From Litoditis marina (lineage: Eukaryota; Nematoda; Chromadorea; Rhabditida; Rhabditidae): 64,000 bases of DNA. The first letter of the stretch is position 1; each line of letters opens with the position of its first letter. The notes under the pieces are model-generated. The model searched no databases. It worked only from the letters and a program-made list of their open reading frames with translations, and was not told the DNA's origin. Positions 24,360-36,400 of this stretch are shown one piece after another. The position numbers and the translations under genes were made by a program. Location: the NCBI GenBank assembly GCA_964036275.1, contig OZ038433.1, positions 25,651,485 to 25,715,484 on the forward strand, written 5' to 3'.

Positions 24360-24720
24360 AGAGCAAAGAAACGCTGGTTTGAGCCCAGCACACGGCAACA
24401 TTAGTTCAGTTGCGTTTTTCTTTTCAGGGGCGTAATGGCCAGAAAAGAAAATGAGGTTTTGAATAGTTTACATGAGGAACGCTGGTCAGAGTCCAGTACA
24501 CGGCAACATTGGTTCAGTTGCACTTTTTCAGGGTCCTAATGGGCAAAATCAGAAAGTTTATTTTGAGCGGTTTAAAGGCGAGTTGCGTTTTTTTAGGGGC
24601 CTAATGGTCAGATAAGAAAAGATTCCAGATTTTGAACAACACATATATGGAACGCTGGTTCATGAGTCCAGCTCAAAGCAATATAGCTTGAATTGTTTCT
24701 TTGGGGGCTAATGCCCAATC
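24360..24720. repeat. Degenerate tandem repeats inside the LTR element
   Basis: About three units of 120-150 bp share gaacgctggt, gtccagtacacggcaacat, ttcagttgc and gggcctaatgg. A second set of shorter units around gtagaggt and ttcctac lies at 24180-24350. Non-coding arrays like these are typical of non-autonomous LTR elements. Confidence 0.6.
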
Positions 24721-26884
24721 ACCAAAACCGATTTGAGTTTTTTGTAGGGCATAGATGGCAACTTATGCTAATTTCTACGAACTCAGTTTGTGGTTTTTGT
24801 TTATTCTCAATTAAGGAATGGTATTTTTCTATTTTGTGTCCACATTTAGCTTGTATGTTTATGTTGCGATCATGTGAGTCTGAGAAACAGATGAGATGCG
24901 CGAGATACGGTGGCGATTGACAATGCAAAGTTGTCACAATACAGTAGGAGCTGCTTTAGTATTGAACCATAATCGGTAAATTTTCGTAAGCAAGTATGTT
25001 CGATGCTCGTTTTATATAGCGGTATGGTGGTGACCAAATACATATCGTCCTAATGGGCAAAATTTGAAACTTGAGGTTTTTTTACAGGAAGTTAAACCTA
25101 TTTTTATTCCGATGTGGAATCGTTTGTGTGAAACATTTGGAACGACAACAACAGCGTGAAAAATTCTACTTCTCGATTGGACGCTTGTATGAAAAGTTAT
25201 TCTTGTCGACTGAGTAAAAGATGTTTGAATATCTACTTCACTCAACCCTAGTAAAACGGAACGAAAAACTCTCAAGCATAGCCCTCTGCAAGGACGTGAG
25301 GAGAACCAGGTGTCGATTTCATAATTTTTTGTCAGTGTGCACTTTAGCTTGGTGTGGTCCGGGTACCGCCCGTAACCCGTTATTCAACGTTAACTCTTTT
25401 TCGTCTTGGGTGAACTTGTTCGTGCTAATGCACAACTACAAAAAAATACCTCTTCGGTTGTAATTTACAGTTTTTAAAACCTGATACGATACGAACACAG
25501 CAACGTCATGCAAAAAAGATACACATGAGATAGCATTTACCATGTCTCTGGCGCAAAGTTTCAGTCTAGCTCATATACTAAGCAAACTTTATGAGCTATT
25601 CAATTGTCACCATAGATGAGAATTCCGAGATATAGTTAGAATAAATTAAAATAGGATGAATAGTGAAGTTTTTGTTGGAGGCAGTAATTCATTTAACAGA
25701 GTAATTGATTTCAGGTACATTGGTTATTGAATATTGGAAAAGTTCCCATCAACGCCTATTGCCCAGACCAAGGTGGACACTGAACTTCAATAGAAGGTAG
25801 AAAGGTTTTCTTTTCGACGCGGGAGCACGATCATATGGAGGTACGTTTACGTTTGTGTAGTCGAAATTAATTGCATGTAGTATGCGGATTTCTAATCAAT
25901 CAATCGGTCGGTCGGTGGAAATACACCGCGAGCAATTTCAATTTTGTATTTCGGTAGATATTTGAATTTCAGTGACAATTGTTACTTTTTTTGAACTTTG
26001 CTTCGAAAACGAGACACGAATGTTCGCTTGACCACGTCTAACCAGTCAGTATCTACGATAGGTGCGAAAACGATCAAAAATTAGGTTAAACAGGGAATAA
26101 GTGTAAATAATGAGTAAAACTTCGTTTGGAATATGTATAAGTACATCCGAATCATTCTATTTCCGTTCAATTGAACATGCTACTCTGAACAGATGAAACC
26201 ATTTTTCATTTTCTAGCGGGCCCAGTTCTATAATTCTTTGATACAAAAAATATACGTGAAGTTTAGGTACAAATGCAATAGAGTTTTCATGTGCTAATGT
26301 ACAAAACCATATCCCGTTAACTTCGTCAATACGTGTGTCTTTCCTAGAGCTGAGCAGATGCAGCCGGCCCCAGCGACAACTGTGAATCATTGTTTTCTTG
26401 TATGTTCACCATTCCAAGTTTAGCGAAATGGCATTTGCCGAATTACCTATACCAGAATATAGTGCCAATTAGTGTACAGTCTCCAATCTCATTGTTAGAA
26501 CATTTACTATTTTTCCAAAAACTATAGGGAAATAAATGTGGGCTAATTGCCCAAACTCCAATCCAGTTATACTAAACTACTAGACTCCACATGTTCATAA
26601 TACAGGCTAATTTACTGAAAAGAGAACCGACTAGAACACCTTTTATTGTGGAATTTACAGTGAATAGGGGGAAATGATGGAATGAGTTCACCGTACGGTA
26701 TTTCTTAAAAAAATAAGAAACAGTTGATCAGCCAGGACAGCTTTTCACACAAAAGGACTAATCGGTTATATTATGCGTTCTTCATAGGAATTGTGATTCT
26801 TCTTAGAAATGTAGTTAGATCACCTCGAAAAGATTTCTAGTTTGAAGTCCGAGGACGGACTTTTTTTGGGTCGGGGAGGAGAAA

Positions 26885-27169
26885 TGGGTCTACTAAACCC
26901 ATTATCAGTTATCCAAATCACTATTCAAGTTCATCAATCAATACTCTTATTTCTGCATTGTTTCTGTCATCATGTATTATCCCACGCCAACAGAGATCCA
27001 CTTTCAGATAAGCGAGAGGATATAAGCCACGTGAATGCGTCATCGAGGCTCTTCGATCGACATTCTTTTTTGTAGTTCCCCTTTTGATCTTTTGCGACAT
27101 GAACATTTATGACTTTCTGTTTGTGTTATCTTAATTTGGGCGCGGAAACGTGGAACGTTTCCGTAGATA
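26885..27169 (+). repeat. 3' LTR
   Basis: This is an identical copy of the left LTR, 3447 bp downstream. It is preceded by the purine tract ggggaggagaaa and followed directly by host exon sequence that reads GTT GTT TCG in the receptor frame. Confidence 0.85.
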
Positions 27170-27313
27170 GTTGTTTCGCAAGATAGATTGCGGGAGCAAG
27201 ATGTAGTGTTTCTGTTTGCAATCGCTGCCTCTCTTCCCAACTCCTTCATCATTGCCTTATATCAACCCGTTTGCCTACGAGTTACTGTTAGTCAACGACC
27301 CGTCAACAGCAGC

Positions 27314-27345
<32 letters not shown>

Positions 27346-27993
27346 ACACAACCTGTTTACTCTTTTCACAATATCTATACTAGATGAATATATGGAAATG
27401 AACGGAAAGATATGTCTACAACTATATTTCTCACTGGTTGTTTTCACTCTCATCGCGGTAAGGATCAACTGATGATGAAGCTCTAACGCTTGGAGAAAAT
27501 CAGAATCAAATTTGAGCGAGTATTTGAAATCGAGGTTATCCCATTGATCCATTATTTTACAGTTAGGCAACTAAGTTCGCTTGAATATTCTCATATCGAG
27601 TAGTTTTCCTTCTCGTATAAGACGCGGTTGAGAAACTTTACAATGAGAGTTATTTGTTTCTTGATCCTCAGATCGTCCTAGTGATGTCGGTGAAATATGT
27701 CCGAGTTTGCAAGCCGCAGTGGCATCCCTATCTCCGAAGAAGAAAAATTTTCGGTCTGTCTCTGGTACAGTACCTGATCGTCAGCTCAGGCATCTTTGCT
27801 CTCGTGGGTGAGTGAAACAACTTCACTGTTGAAGGTATAGTCCGCACCATTCCTACCCTCCTTACATATTCAAAACGATGGATTTCTCATGCAACATCGA
27901 ATTTGAGCAAAGTGTTTGTATGCGATTTGAGAAAAGTGTCGGTATTCTTACTGTAGGAGTCTTAGTAAGAATGAAATACACTATACAGCGTTC

Positions 27994-28230
27994 ATATAGT
28001 TCACACCACTCCCACTGAGACTCCTACAGTAACCTTACAAAGTCTCCGAAGGCTGTTGTGAAGCTGAAAATGTAGTTCATGGAAAATGCTTTCGTATTTT
28101 CACTCTATCTGCGAAGGAGAATGGGGTACGGAAATCCTCCACTTCTCCGATCAAAACTAAGTGAGGGAAACGGCTTGGAAGTTTCGAAGTCCTACTGTAG
28201 GAGTCTCAGTAGGAATGAAAAAGACTATAC
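27994..28230. repeat. MITE-like element, CTACTGTAGGAGTCTCAGTAGGAATG family
   Basis: The left end is tatagttcacaccactccca, then actgagactcctacagta; the right end is its complement (tactgtaggagtctcagt aggaatg ... actata). The internal core (cttacaaagtctccgaaggctgttgtgaag in part) is shared with 61343-61577. A partial end abuts on the left at 27944-27985, and another lies at about 32817-32861. It sits in receptor A intron 3. Confidence 0.75.
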
Positions 28231-29370
28231 ATCGATAGAACGTCGAACATGAACATTATTATAGGTAGCACAATCTTTGTTGACGTTCAACATTGTTATT
28301 GAGAAAGTAGCAAAAACAGATCACTGAAAATGTGATATCCACTATCCACAGTATGCTTTATCTATAAATTTTCTTATGAACTATTTGAAAGGGTGCAAAT
28401 ATGCAGTCCCCGTGTCATAAAAATGGTTAGAAAAGCGCCAGGGATGTTCCCCATAAAGTCCACGTGAATCCCACGTGAATAGTTCAGATCCAATTATCGG
28501 CCACTTTACTGTTCCAACGATATTCTATTATTGACACTTCGGCGCTTAATTTTCCAACTATTAGTGTGTTGTTTGGATTAATCAGTGCAGCTTACATAAT
28601 GTATTGTACATTTATTTATGTTCAGGTGGGTGGGTTGACGCGTTTTTCTGTATGTAAAAATTTAATATTAGGGTGAATTATATAATGCTGTATGCGCTGG
28701 ATAGCTTAACGGTTATATGCGCAGTAAAGAATGCTTAGGTTAATAGGTTAGCGTCAACACATGGTTAACATCAACCAAATGCACTTTCGCAAACGTTACG
28801 CATTCGCCCTTACCTTATAGTCAATTGTTCTTAGCGTTATCGCTCAACATAACCCGGCTTTGACACTCACTTGTCAGGAAGGTTCGCTCATGAGCAAATG
28901 AAATGTTGGATCTCTCGTATCAACCAGCTAATCTCGTTCCCGCTTGATTTTGATCAGATACTTATTCAGGTAAGAAATGAGTGCCAGAGAACGCCGATTC
29001 GGACCTTGAAAGAACAGAAAACGGAGGTTCTGCTTTATCTGCAGGTGAGACCTTTTCAACTGGATAGAATAAAATGTTCAGATCACAATTTTGTGTTCAG
29101 GTTCTTATCGATCTCGGTTCAACTATGGTCTTATTCCCAATTGCTGTTGTAGCTGTATCCATGGCCGTTTCCTCCCATGAAGCCAGTCTACTCCTCTCTA
29201 CCATTTTGATTCTATTCACCCTCTTGGTTCTCCACTTTCTATGCGCCGTTACCCTCTTGGACTTGGCTCGCTCTGATCGAGTCAAACTCTTTTGGCCCCA
29301 AAGTCAGGGCATAACAAGAACTTGGGCAAACCAATTCCAGCAGAGGAGGATTGAGGAAAGAGCCAAATGA

Positions 29371-30491
29371 GATGTTTCTATTATGAAATAAATGTTAGGG
29401 AAAACTTGAAAATAACTAGTCATTAATCGGTCTCGATTCAACTTTGTATGTTTGTATTTTTGTAATGGATGTTTACACATTTTTTGGGTCGATTTAGGGA
29501 AAGCAGTGAGACACAGTCACTTCGTTTTGTTTGAACTCGTACTTTGATCCCAATGCGTTTCAGGCGGAACTGTGGTGTGTTTCAAGAGCACACTACAACT
29601 CAGATTCATGCGCTCACCTCGAGATAATTGAGATGAAGCAAAATGTTTCATGCTTCGCTTAGTAAATTACTGTATAAACATAGGAGGCTCCAAAAAATTC
29701 ATTACAAAAGACTACACCTATTCTGGCAATAATTTACAACAATCAGTAACTATAATACAAAGTGTTCGTTCATAAACCTATATTTTTCGCTCCACCCGTT
29801 TGTCACAAGCCTAAGAAACAGGGAACTTCACAAATCACAAACTAATACAAAGAAGTATATAAACTTAAACGAAAGGCAGTTTCACCGGGAATTTTTCAAG
29901 GTTAAAGGCACGGGACTATTCGTAACTTTTTGTCTCCCCCCCGCATACGACAAAAATATAACTTCTCAAATATCTATATTATTCTCTATCATTACGTATT
30001 GGATCCCGATTAACATGCTTGTTCAGTAATGTTACTGGGCAAACATACACCAGTAAAGTTGTCCGAATAGTCAGAAAAAATTGGAAAACGGACTACTTTT
30101 TGGCCGAAAAGAAGAAAATAGGTCTACTTTTGATGAAAAATCATAAATTTTCCCGTGTTGACATCTGAAAATGGACTACTTTTTGTGTCTTAGTCGGACC
30201 TTACTGGTGTTTGTGGGCAAACATCAACTTCAAATATAACTGGGACCATTTTAGAGTCATATGTGAGGTACCGTGCCTTGGACTAATACACTTGAACTAC
30301 TATTTGAAGCAGGACGATTATGTGGAATAATCCCATGTCAACGATCCTTTGAACTGCAATTGAAAAATGTATTGCAGTTCAAAGGACTGAAGCATTGCGA
30401 TTGGACCACATAATCGTCCTTCTTTAACTCTAGATCACCCTATTTCTAATTTACGCTACATAAATAACGAGCTGTGACGTGAGACTAGCAG
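29371..30491. other. Region between convergent receptor A and MITOK; two repeats
   Basis: An aataaa at 29387 fits the receptor A 3' end. A reversed CACCAGTAAGGT-family element lies at 30048-30209. A hairpin at 30311-30422 has arms aggacgattatgtgg and ccacataatcgtcct plus an inner pair around cctttgaactgcaa. No exon was found. Confidence 0.55.
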
Positions 30492-33400
30492 TTAACCACC
30501 CCTGAAAAAGGCGAAAACCAATGGTATGGTAACCCCGAGAGCGGTGTAGAGAAATACGACGGAGAGAAGAGTTTGTAGTTTCATCCTTGACTCGATATTC
30601 CTCTCAGTCTGTTCCAACAGATTCTCCATCTCACTTCCCACGTACACCTACAATTTGAAAGTTACAATGCTCATGAGAGATTTACAAACAAAGTTCTACT
30701 TATTTGTGGGGTGTTCTACCCGAACTAAAGCTCAACATGTTTGTTTTATACTGCTTACGGGATAAATGTACAGATTGAGCCACAATCATATCAGGTTCGG
30801 ACTGTTTGGAGGTTGATGACCCCTTTCAAAAGATGAAACAGATCAATTTCGTGACAAAAACAGAGGTGAAACTGACCACTGCATTGGGATCGGCATTGAG
30901 ACTGGCCTCCAAGCGTGCTAGACGGCTCAGTTCTGACATTTGGGCAGACAAACGACCGTTCTCTTCACGAATAGCCGATATCACCTGCGAATCGGACATT
31001 GCTGATATGATCAGAGAACAAGTTGTATAACGTAGCAACCTTCACACGTCAGAAACCCAACAGCAACTGTCGTCGAACGACTGACTGCAATACAATACCT
31101 GCAGGCAGAAGCCCAGTTCAATCAACTTTTCCCCTCTACATCATTAATAGGCGATCACTTAATTGTGGTGTGTAACATCGTATTAGCTTCTTGCAATCAA
31201 GATAGTTTCGGAGAAAACTTAGAATAAAGAGTTAGAAGAACTGTTCGTACAAACCTACAAATATAAAAAAAGCAGCTGGCTGACAACTATTATAAATGAA
31301 ATGCTGACATTTCTATGAATTAGGACAGAAACATTTACCAACAATGTATAGAGGCACATTTTCTTGAGTTTCGAAAAAAACATCTGCGCGAATTGGCCAA
31401 ACTTTGACATCAAGGAATGAAATTTGTGGTATGTTCATCAAAATGAAGAGCCGAGTTTTGTAGACAAACTTACTGGTATATGGTAAAAACTGCTAACCTT
31501 CTCTAGGTTATCATCTGACATGGTGACAGGTTGCGAGGGTTCCACGTGTATACTGTCCAGCTTCAGAGCATCTTTCATTTCAGTGATGAAACCTGTGACC
31601 TGAAAAGATGGCAGGAACCCTCAACGTTTCGTAATTGAATAAAGTAATACACAGCCGACTGTCTCTGAACTGCCTACAGTCCACGATACATCATCTCAGC
31701 ATCTGTCGATTAATTTACAGCATAGCCAACTGGTTGGCGTTCCACTGTCGTTTTACAAATAACCAGAGTTTGAACTCCGCCCACCGTGGTTTCTATTTGG
31801 CGAACAGCATGCGCTAACGAAAAAGCTCCAGATGGTGGTCGCACCATATATCGAGATTTCATCTAAGGTTGATTTTTCGAATTGTGTAATTATATAAACA
31901 AAACGATACACAATATCTGCAGTAGAAGAATATTCTTTCGAGAAGAGTACCTTTGTGTTCTGTTCATCCACCAGCCGTGCCATTTCGGTCATCTTGGCCC
32001 CGCCCACTGGCAACATCTCTCTCAAACGACGCATTCTCAACTCGTTACCTGAACAACAACAAGTATGTCAGAGTAAGAGTTCGACTCAAAACCTTGCAAT
32101 TGACGTTATCAAAACTAGAAAATCTGGAACTACAAACATAGTAAAAAGGAAGCCATCATCAAGCTTCAGTTGCAATGTTTTCCAGAAACAGAAAGTTTTT
32201 CGAGGTGATATGTTATGTTCTTGGTCTTGTGAAGAGAATGACCATGCCGCTACACGTGACGTAAAAGGGGTATTACCGATTGAGGTTCCCATGATTCCGA
32301 TTAGAGCACCGACGAGAGACGCGCTGACCGACCACCACTTCGTCTTTTCCGCCCGTTCCCGCTCTCGCTCATGGCTGGCTCGAACCCTGAACAGGCAAAT
32401 TCAACAAGAAACCGCGAATTTCGTTAACCCTGCCAGTTAACCGTTAAACATTTTTTGCAGTTAACTATTTTTCTATTAACCCCTTATCCCTTTCATAACG
32501 TCTTTTGGGCGAAATTCGCGGTTACCAAGTGGTTAACAGAAGTGTTAACCATTTTTCGGTTAACGGTTTACTGACGCGGTTAAATAAAGAATTCGCCCCC
32601 TAAACACAGCTTCATGGGTCTGAAAAGACACACCTTAGTATAGTCGACATCATACCTACACATTCTGACACTCACAGACTTACAGCGAGCATTATATTTT
32701 GTCCATGACTGTTCTTTGATACAAAATTAAAATTTGTCGAACATATTTTGAAACACTCTCCGCGATATGGTATTCCGATAACATTCAAGTAATTTTAACG
32801 TATTGACACTTTCCGATTCCTATTGTAGGAGTCTGCGTAGAAATAAAAAAATACTATACCTTTCTACACGATAATCTAATTATAAGTTTTAACTACCTAG
32901 CAGAAACGATTTTTGACCCAAAGGCGGTGCAAGTTTCCTAATCAGCAATTATCTATGATACTTCTGGACAATTAGGAGACTTTTAATCACGGGCTTATTT
33001 ATGCTTTGAATGCGACGCACGTACGACATAAGTTCGAGAGTTCTTATGGCTGAACCAGCATCCTACAATTTGACCACCTCACTTATCTTTTCTTTACCGC
33101 TCTCAGAGAACACAAATAAGACATCAAACTATTCCGCACATAGTTAGTACTGACGCCTTTTAACTATATTCATGATATAAGTATTTTATGTGTAACTATA
33201 TTTGAATATTAACGAATAGAAAATATGTTTCATATTCCAGGATAAAAAGGAATTCCTCGTTTCGAGAATGAACATCTCATCTGACAAATTAGATGAAATG
33301 ACAAAAAAGGTCAATACCGATATTGTGCCCATTTTGGACAGGTATAAAGCAGACTGGGAAATATACGCAGAATCGTTATACGGTGCAGCATGTATGACAG

Positions 33401-36400
33401 GTTCGATTGCAAATTTGATTTACACTTACCGTATTCACTGAGATCACATATCTGGGATAGTTATACTCGTTAGACCAATGTTTCCAATAGAATACTTCTG
33501 ACTAGATTACTGAACTATTAATTCATAGTGATCGTTTTTTTTTCAGGGTTTCAGGTTTTAACTCAATTTTACAAACAAAATAATAATTAATAGGGATAAT
33601 GCACACGTTTTACAATTCGATATTTGCATTTCGCTCAAATGGCTCACTTGGCTATTTGAGCATAGAGCTTGGTGATAAGGTCAAACTACATTTATCCGAG
33701 ATTTTACAGCTACACACACATTGTGCTGGCATTTGAGCAGAGAACAGAAAAAATATGTCCAGATTTCTTTGTAAGGTACATTAGTACATTTCCCTTAAGT
33801 AATTAAACTTCCAGGAGTCCTACTGACACTGTTTACCATTTACAACCTAACTGTGGCCATAAAGAAAGACAAACTGCAAGAAGAATATCCCATCCTTCTC
33901 TATATCATGCTGGCCTCAGCTGTCAATTCCGTTGTACTGACCTTTGTGCATCCTATATGTGTTCGAGTTGGAAACAGATTTGTGGCTTTCACAATGTCGC
34001 CCTTCGCTGAAGAACACCTCAATCTCAAACTGTTTATGCAACTCTACTTTTCTCTGGTGGGATTCACCATGTTATCGGTTAGTTCCGTCAGTATTGATAT
34101 TTCAGTAGATTTTCCGAATATTCAGAAAAAATAGAAAATAAAATTTCAGTTTTTCATACTAAATCCATAATTTTCCCGTGTTTAAGTCTAAAAATGGACT
34201 GAATTTTGTCCAATAGTCGGACCTTACTCGTATATGTTAGCATTCTCGATATGTTCCCATAGTATCCACCACCCTCACGCGGTCTTCGAGCATTTCCAGA
34301 CAAACTCGTTCTGTCCCCCTCTTGAATCTAATTTGCTCGCGAGTGAAATAAAATTTATATAACGAGATTTTACCTGGCTTTTCGTTAGCAATGTGTGAAC
34401 GAATCGCAGCCACATTTAGTGATCTGCATTCGTTTTCAGATATCCCTGATACTAGCAGTGAAATTCATTCGCTGTTGTAGGCCAAGGTGGCACTCTTTGC
34501 TGAACTGGAAAATCGTCTTACTAACTTCCATGGTGCTACATGTATGTGGTACCCTTATTGTCATCGCCGTCACAGGTTGGTGTAAACGCTCTAGAAACAC
34601 GATGAGACTCAATTGTACCTAAATTACAAGGTGTACCAGATAAATAGATCTAGCTCAGTTGCCCAGTCTCTTGTGGTTGATAACTGCTCCAACATTTGTG
34701 GCGGGATTTCGGATGACCCAGATATTTCATGGGCTGCGCATATTGAAGCTGTCAATTACTGCTCGTAGTGAGGTCTACTGTATGTTCATCTTATAATCAG
34801 CAGTGTTCAATTTGCATTCCCTGGAGGCTGTATTGGTGCACAAGCGCAAGATTAATCAGTGCTATTGTATTAAAATCCAATTATCCAATAATAGTCAGCT
34901 AAGTAAAAATGGTCATACTTTAGATACCGAGAGAAAACAAACAATCTAAAAACTGTGCAACTTAAACTTAATCTGTTTGACTGTTTTAGACAAAGTTATC
35001 AGCAACGTACGTTGGCCAGTCTTGTATATTGTCATTGATACAACATCACTCCAATTTCTGGTGTCAATTGTACTATATGGATTCATGTGCGGCTGTTATA
35101 TAATGTTCAGCTCTTACGTATATGTTGAAGTTAGTTTGATAGAAAAGACAATCATGCACATACATACTGCAACTGATTCTTCGCCTTACTGATGAAAGAG
35201 GAACGAGAAGGCGAAATCTATAAAGTTTCTGAGATCGAAGTGTCGTTATCGAGATGATGAGACAAGCGAAGCTTTCAACTTTAAATAGTAGATCTCTTTA
35301 AAATTTTGAAAACCCATGCTATTTGAATCTAACGATGAAAGAGAACAAAAACAGAATATCTAGGTTGTGGAATGTCACTATTCAAAACTGACATTACTTA
35401 CCATTAAAAAAATTACTTTTCTAGGTTCGGAAAGAATGCCACAGAACACGTGTACGCGCACTCAGGCAACAGAACGAGCATTTGATCTCATACCTCGAGG
35501 TGAGCGTTATAAATATAAGTATTCATATATAACAACTTTCACAGCGGTTAGTTGAAGCAAAATAATTCACTAGGAACTGATGCATAAGACTTTACACTGC
35601 AACTTTTTTGCGAGCCTTGTTTCTCAATTCATACTGAGTTGAGTAGTCACTAGTCACATAGTATACTGATACTCCAGCTAGGCCTAACATTTATTGGAAT
35701 ATTGATTTTAGGAAAAAAAGGTATTGCACGAATTGGTGGGATATTGAAATTCATTAGAGGGGGACAGGGCAGGTCTACTGTATGTTCATCTTATAATCAG
35801 CAGTGTTCAATTTGCATTCCCTGGAGGCTGTATTGGTGCACAAGCGCAAGATTAATCAGTGCTATTGTATTAAAATCCAATTATCCAATAATAGTCAGCT
35901 AAGTAAAAATGGTCATACTTTAGATACCGAGAGAAAACAAACAATCTAAAAACTGTGCAACTTAAACTTAATCTGTTTGACTGTTTTAGACAAAGTTATC
36001 AGCAACGTACGTTGGCCAGTCTTGTATATTGTCATTGATACAACATCACTCCAATTTCTGGTGTCAATTGTACTATATGGATTCATGTGCGGCTGTTATA
36101 TAATGTTCAGCTCTTACGTATATGTTGAAGTTAGTTTGATAGAAAAGACAATCATGCACATACATACTGCAACTGATTCTTCGCCTTACTGATGAAAGAG
36201 GAACGAGAAGGCGAAATCTATAAAGTTTCTGAGATCGAAGTGTCGTTATCGAGATGATGAGACAAGCGAAGCTTTCAACTTTAAATAGTAGATCTCTTTA
36301 AAATTTTGAAAACCCATGCTATTTGAATCTAACGATGAAAGAGAACAAAAACAGAATATCTAGGTTGTGGAATGTCACTATTCAAAACTGACATTACTTA

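Larger units (their letters stand above)
23434..27169 (+). mobile_element. LTR retrotransposon, non-autonomous, inserted in receptor A exon 2
   Basis: Direct repeats of about 285 bp flank a 3.2 kb interior. A primer-binding-site-like stretch, tggtagcagcgagtgg, begins right after the left LTR (23723), and a polypurine tract, ggggaggagaaa, lies right before the right LTR (26873-26884). That order defines the plus orientation. The interior has no open frame longer than about 90 codons and no gag, protease, reverse transcriptase or integrase signature, so the element depends on another for movement. Removing 23434-27169 exactly restores an open 329-bp exon that aligns with receptor B exon 2. No target-site duplication was seen. 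Confidence 0.85.
23005..29370 (+). pseudogene. Receptor A: seven-transmembrane receptor-like gene, interrupted
   Basis: Exons 23005-23137, 23393-23433 + 27170-27457 (split by an LTR element), 27672-27807, 28488-28625, 28970-29044 and 29101-29370. It aligns exon by exon with receptor B (33268-37114): exon 1 is 133 bp in both, exon 3 is 136 bp in both, exon 5 is 75 bp in both. Seven hydrophobic segments are predicted, for example ISLIAITIYNLIR (TM1), CLQLYFSLVVFTLIA (TM3) and LHFLCAVTLLDLARS (TM7 end). Two lesions are visible. Exon 2 is cut between an Arg and a Val codon by the element. Exon 4 is 138 bp where receptor B has 140, which shifts the frame near 28528-28535. A polyasparagine run in exon 2 comes from an AAC repeat. 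The layout resembles nematode chemosensory receptors, but I cannot assign a named family. Confidence 0.75.

Noticed and set aside
28685..28765. tRNA-like stretch (gctggatagcttaacggtta)
   Set aside because: No acceptor stem or complete T-loop could be formed; it resembles a tRNA only in its 5' half.
28880..28969. Possible extra receptor A exon before 28970
   Set aside because: It contains an in-frame stop and has no counterpart in receptor B.
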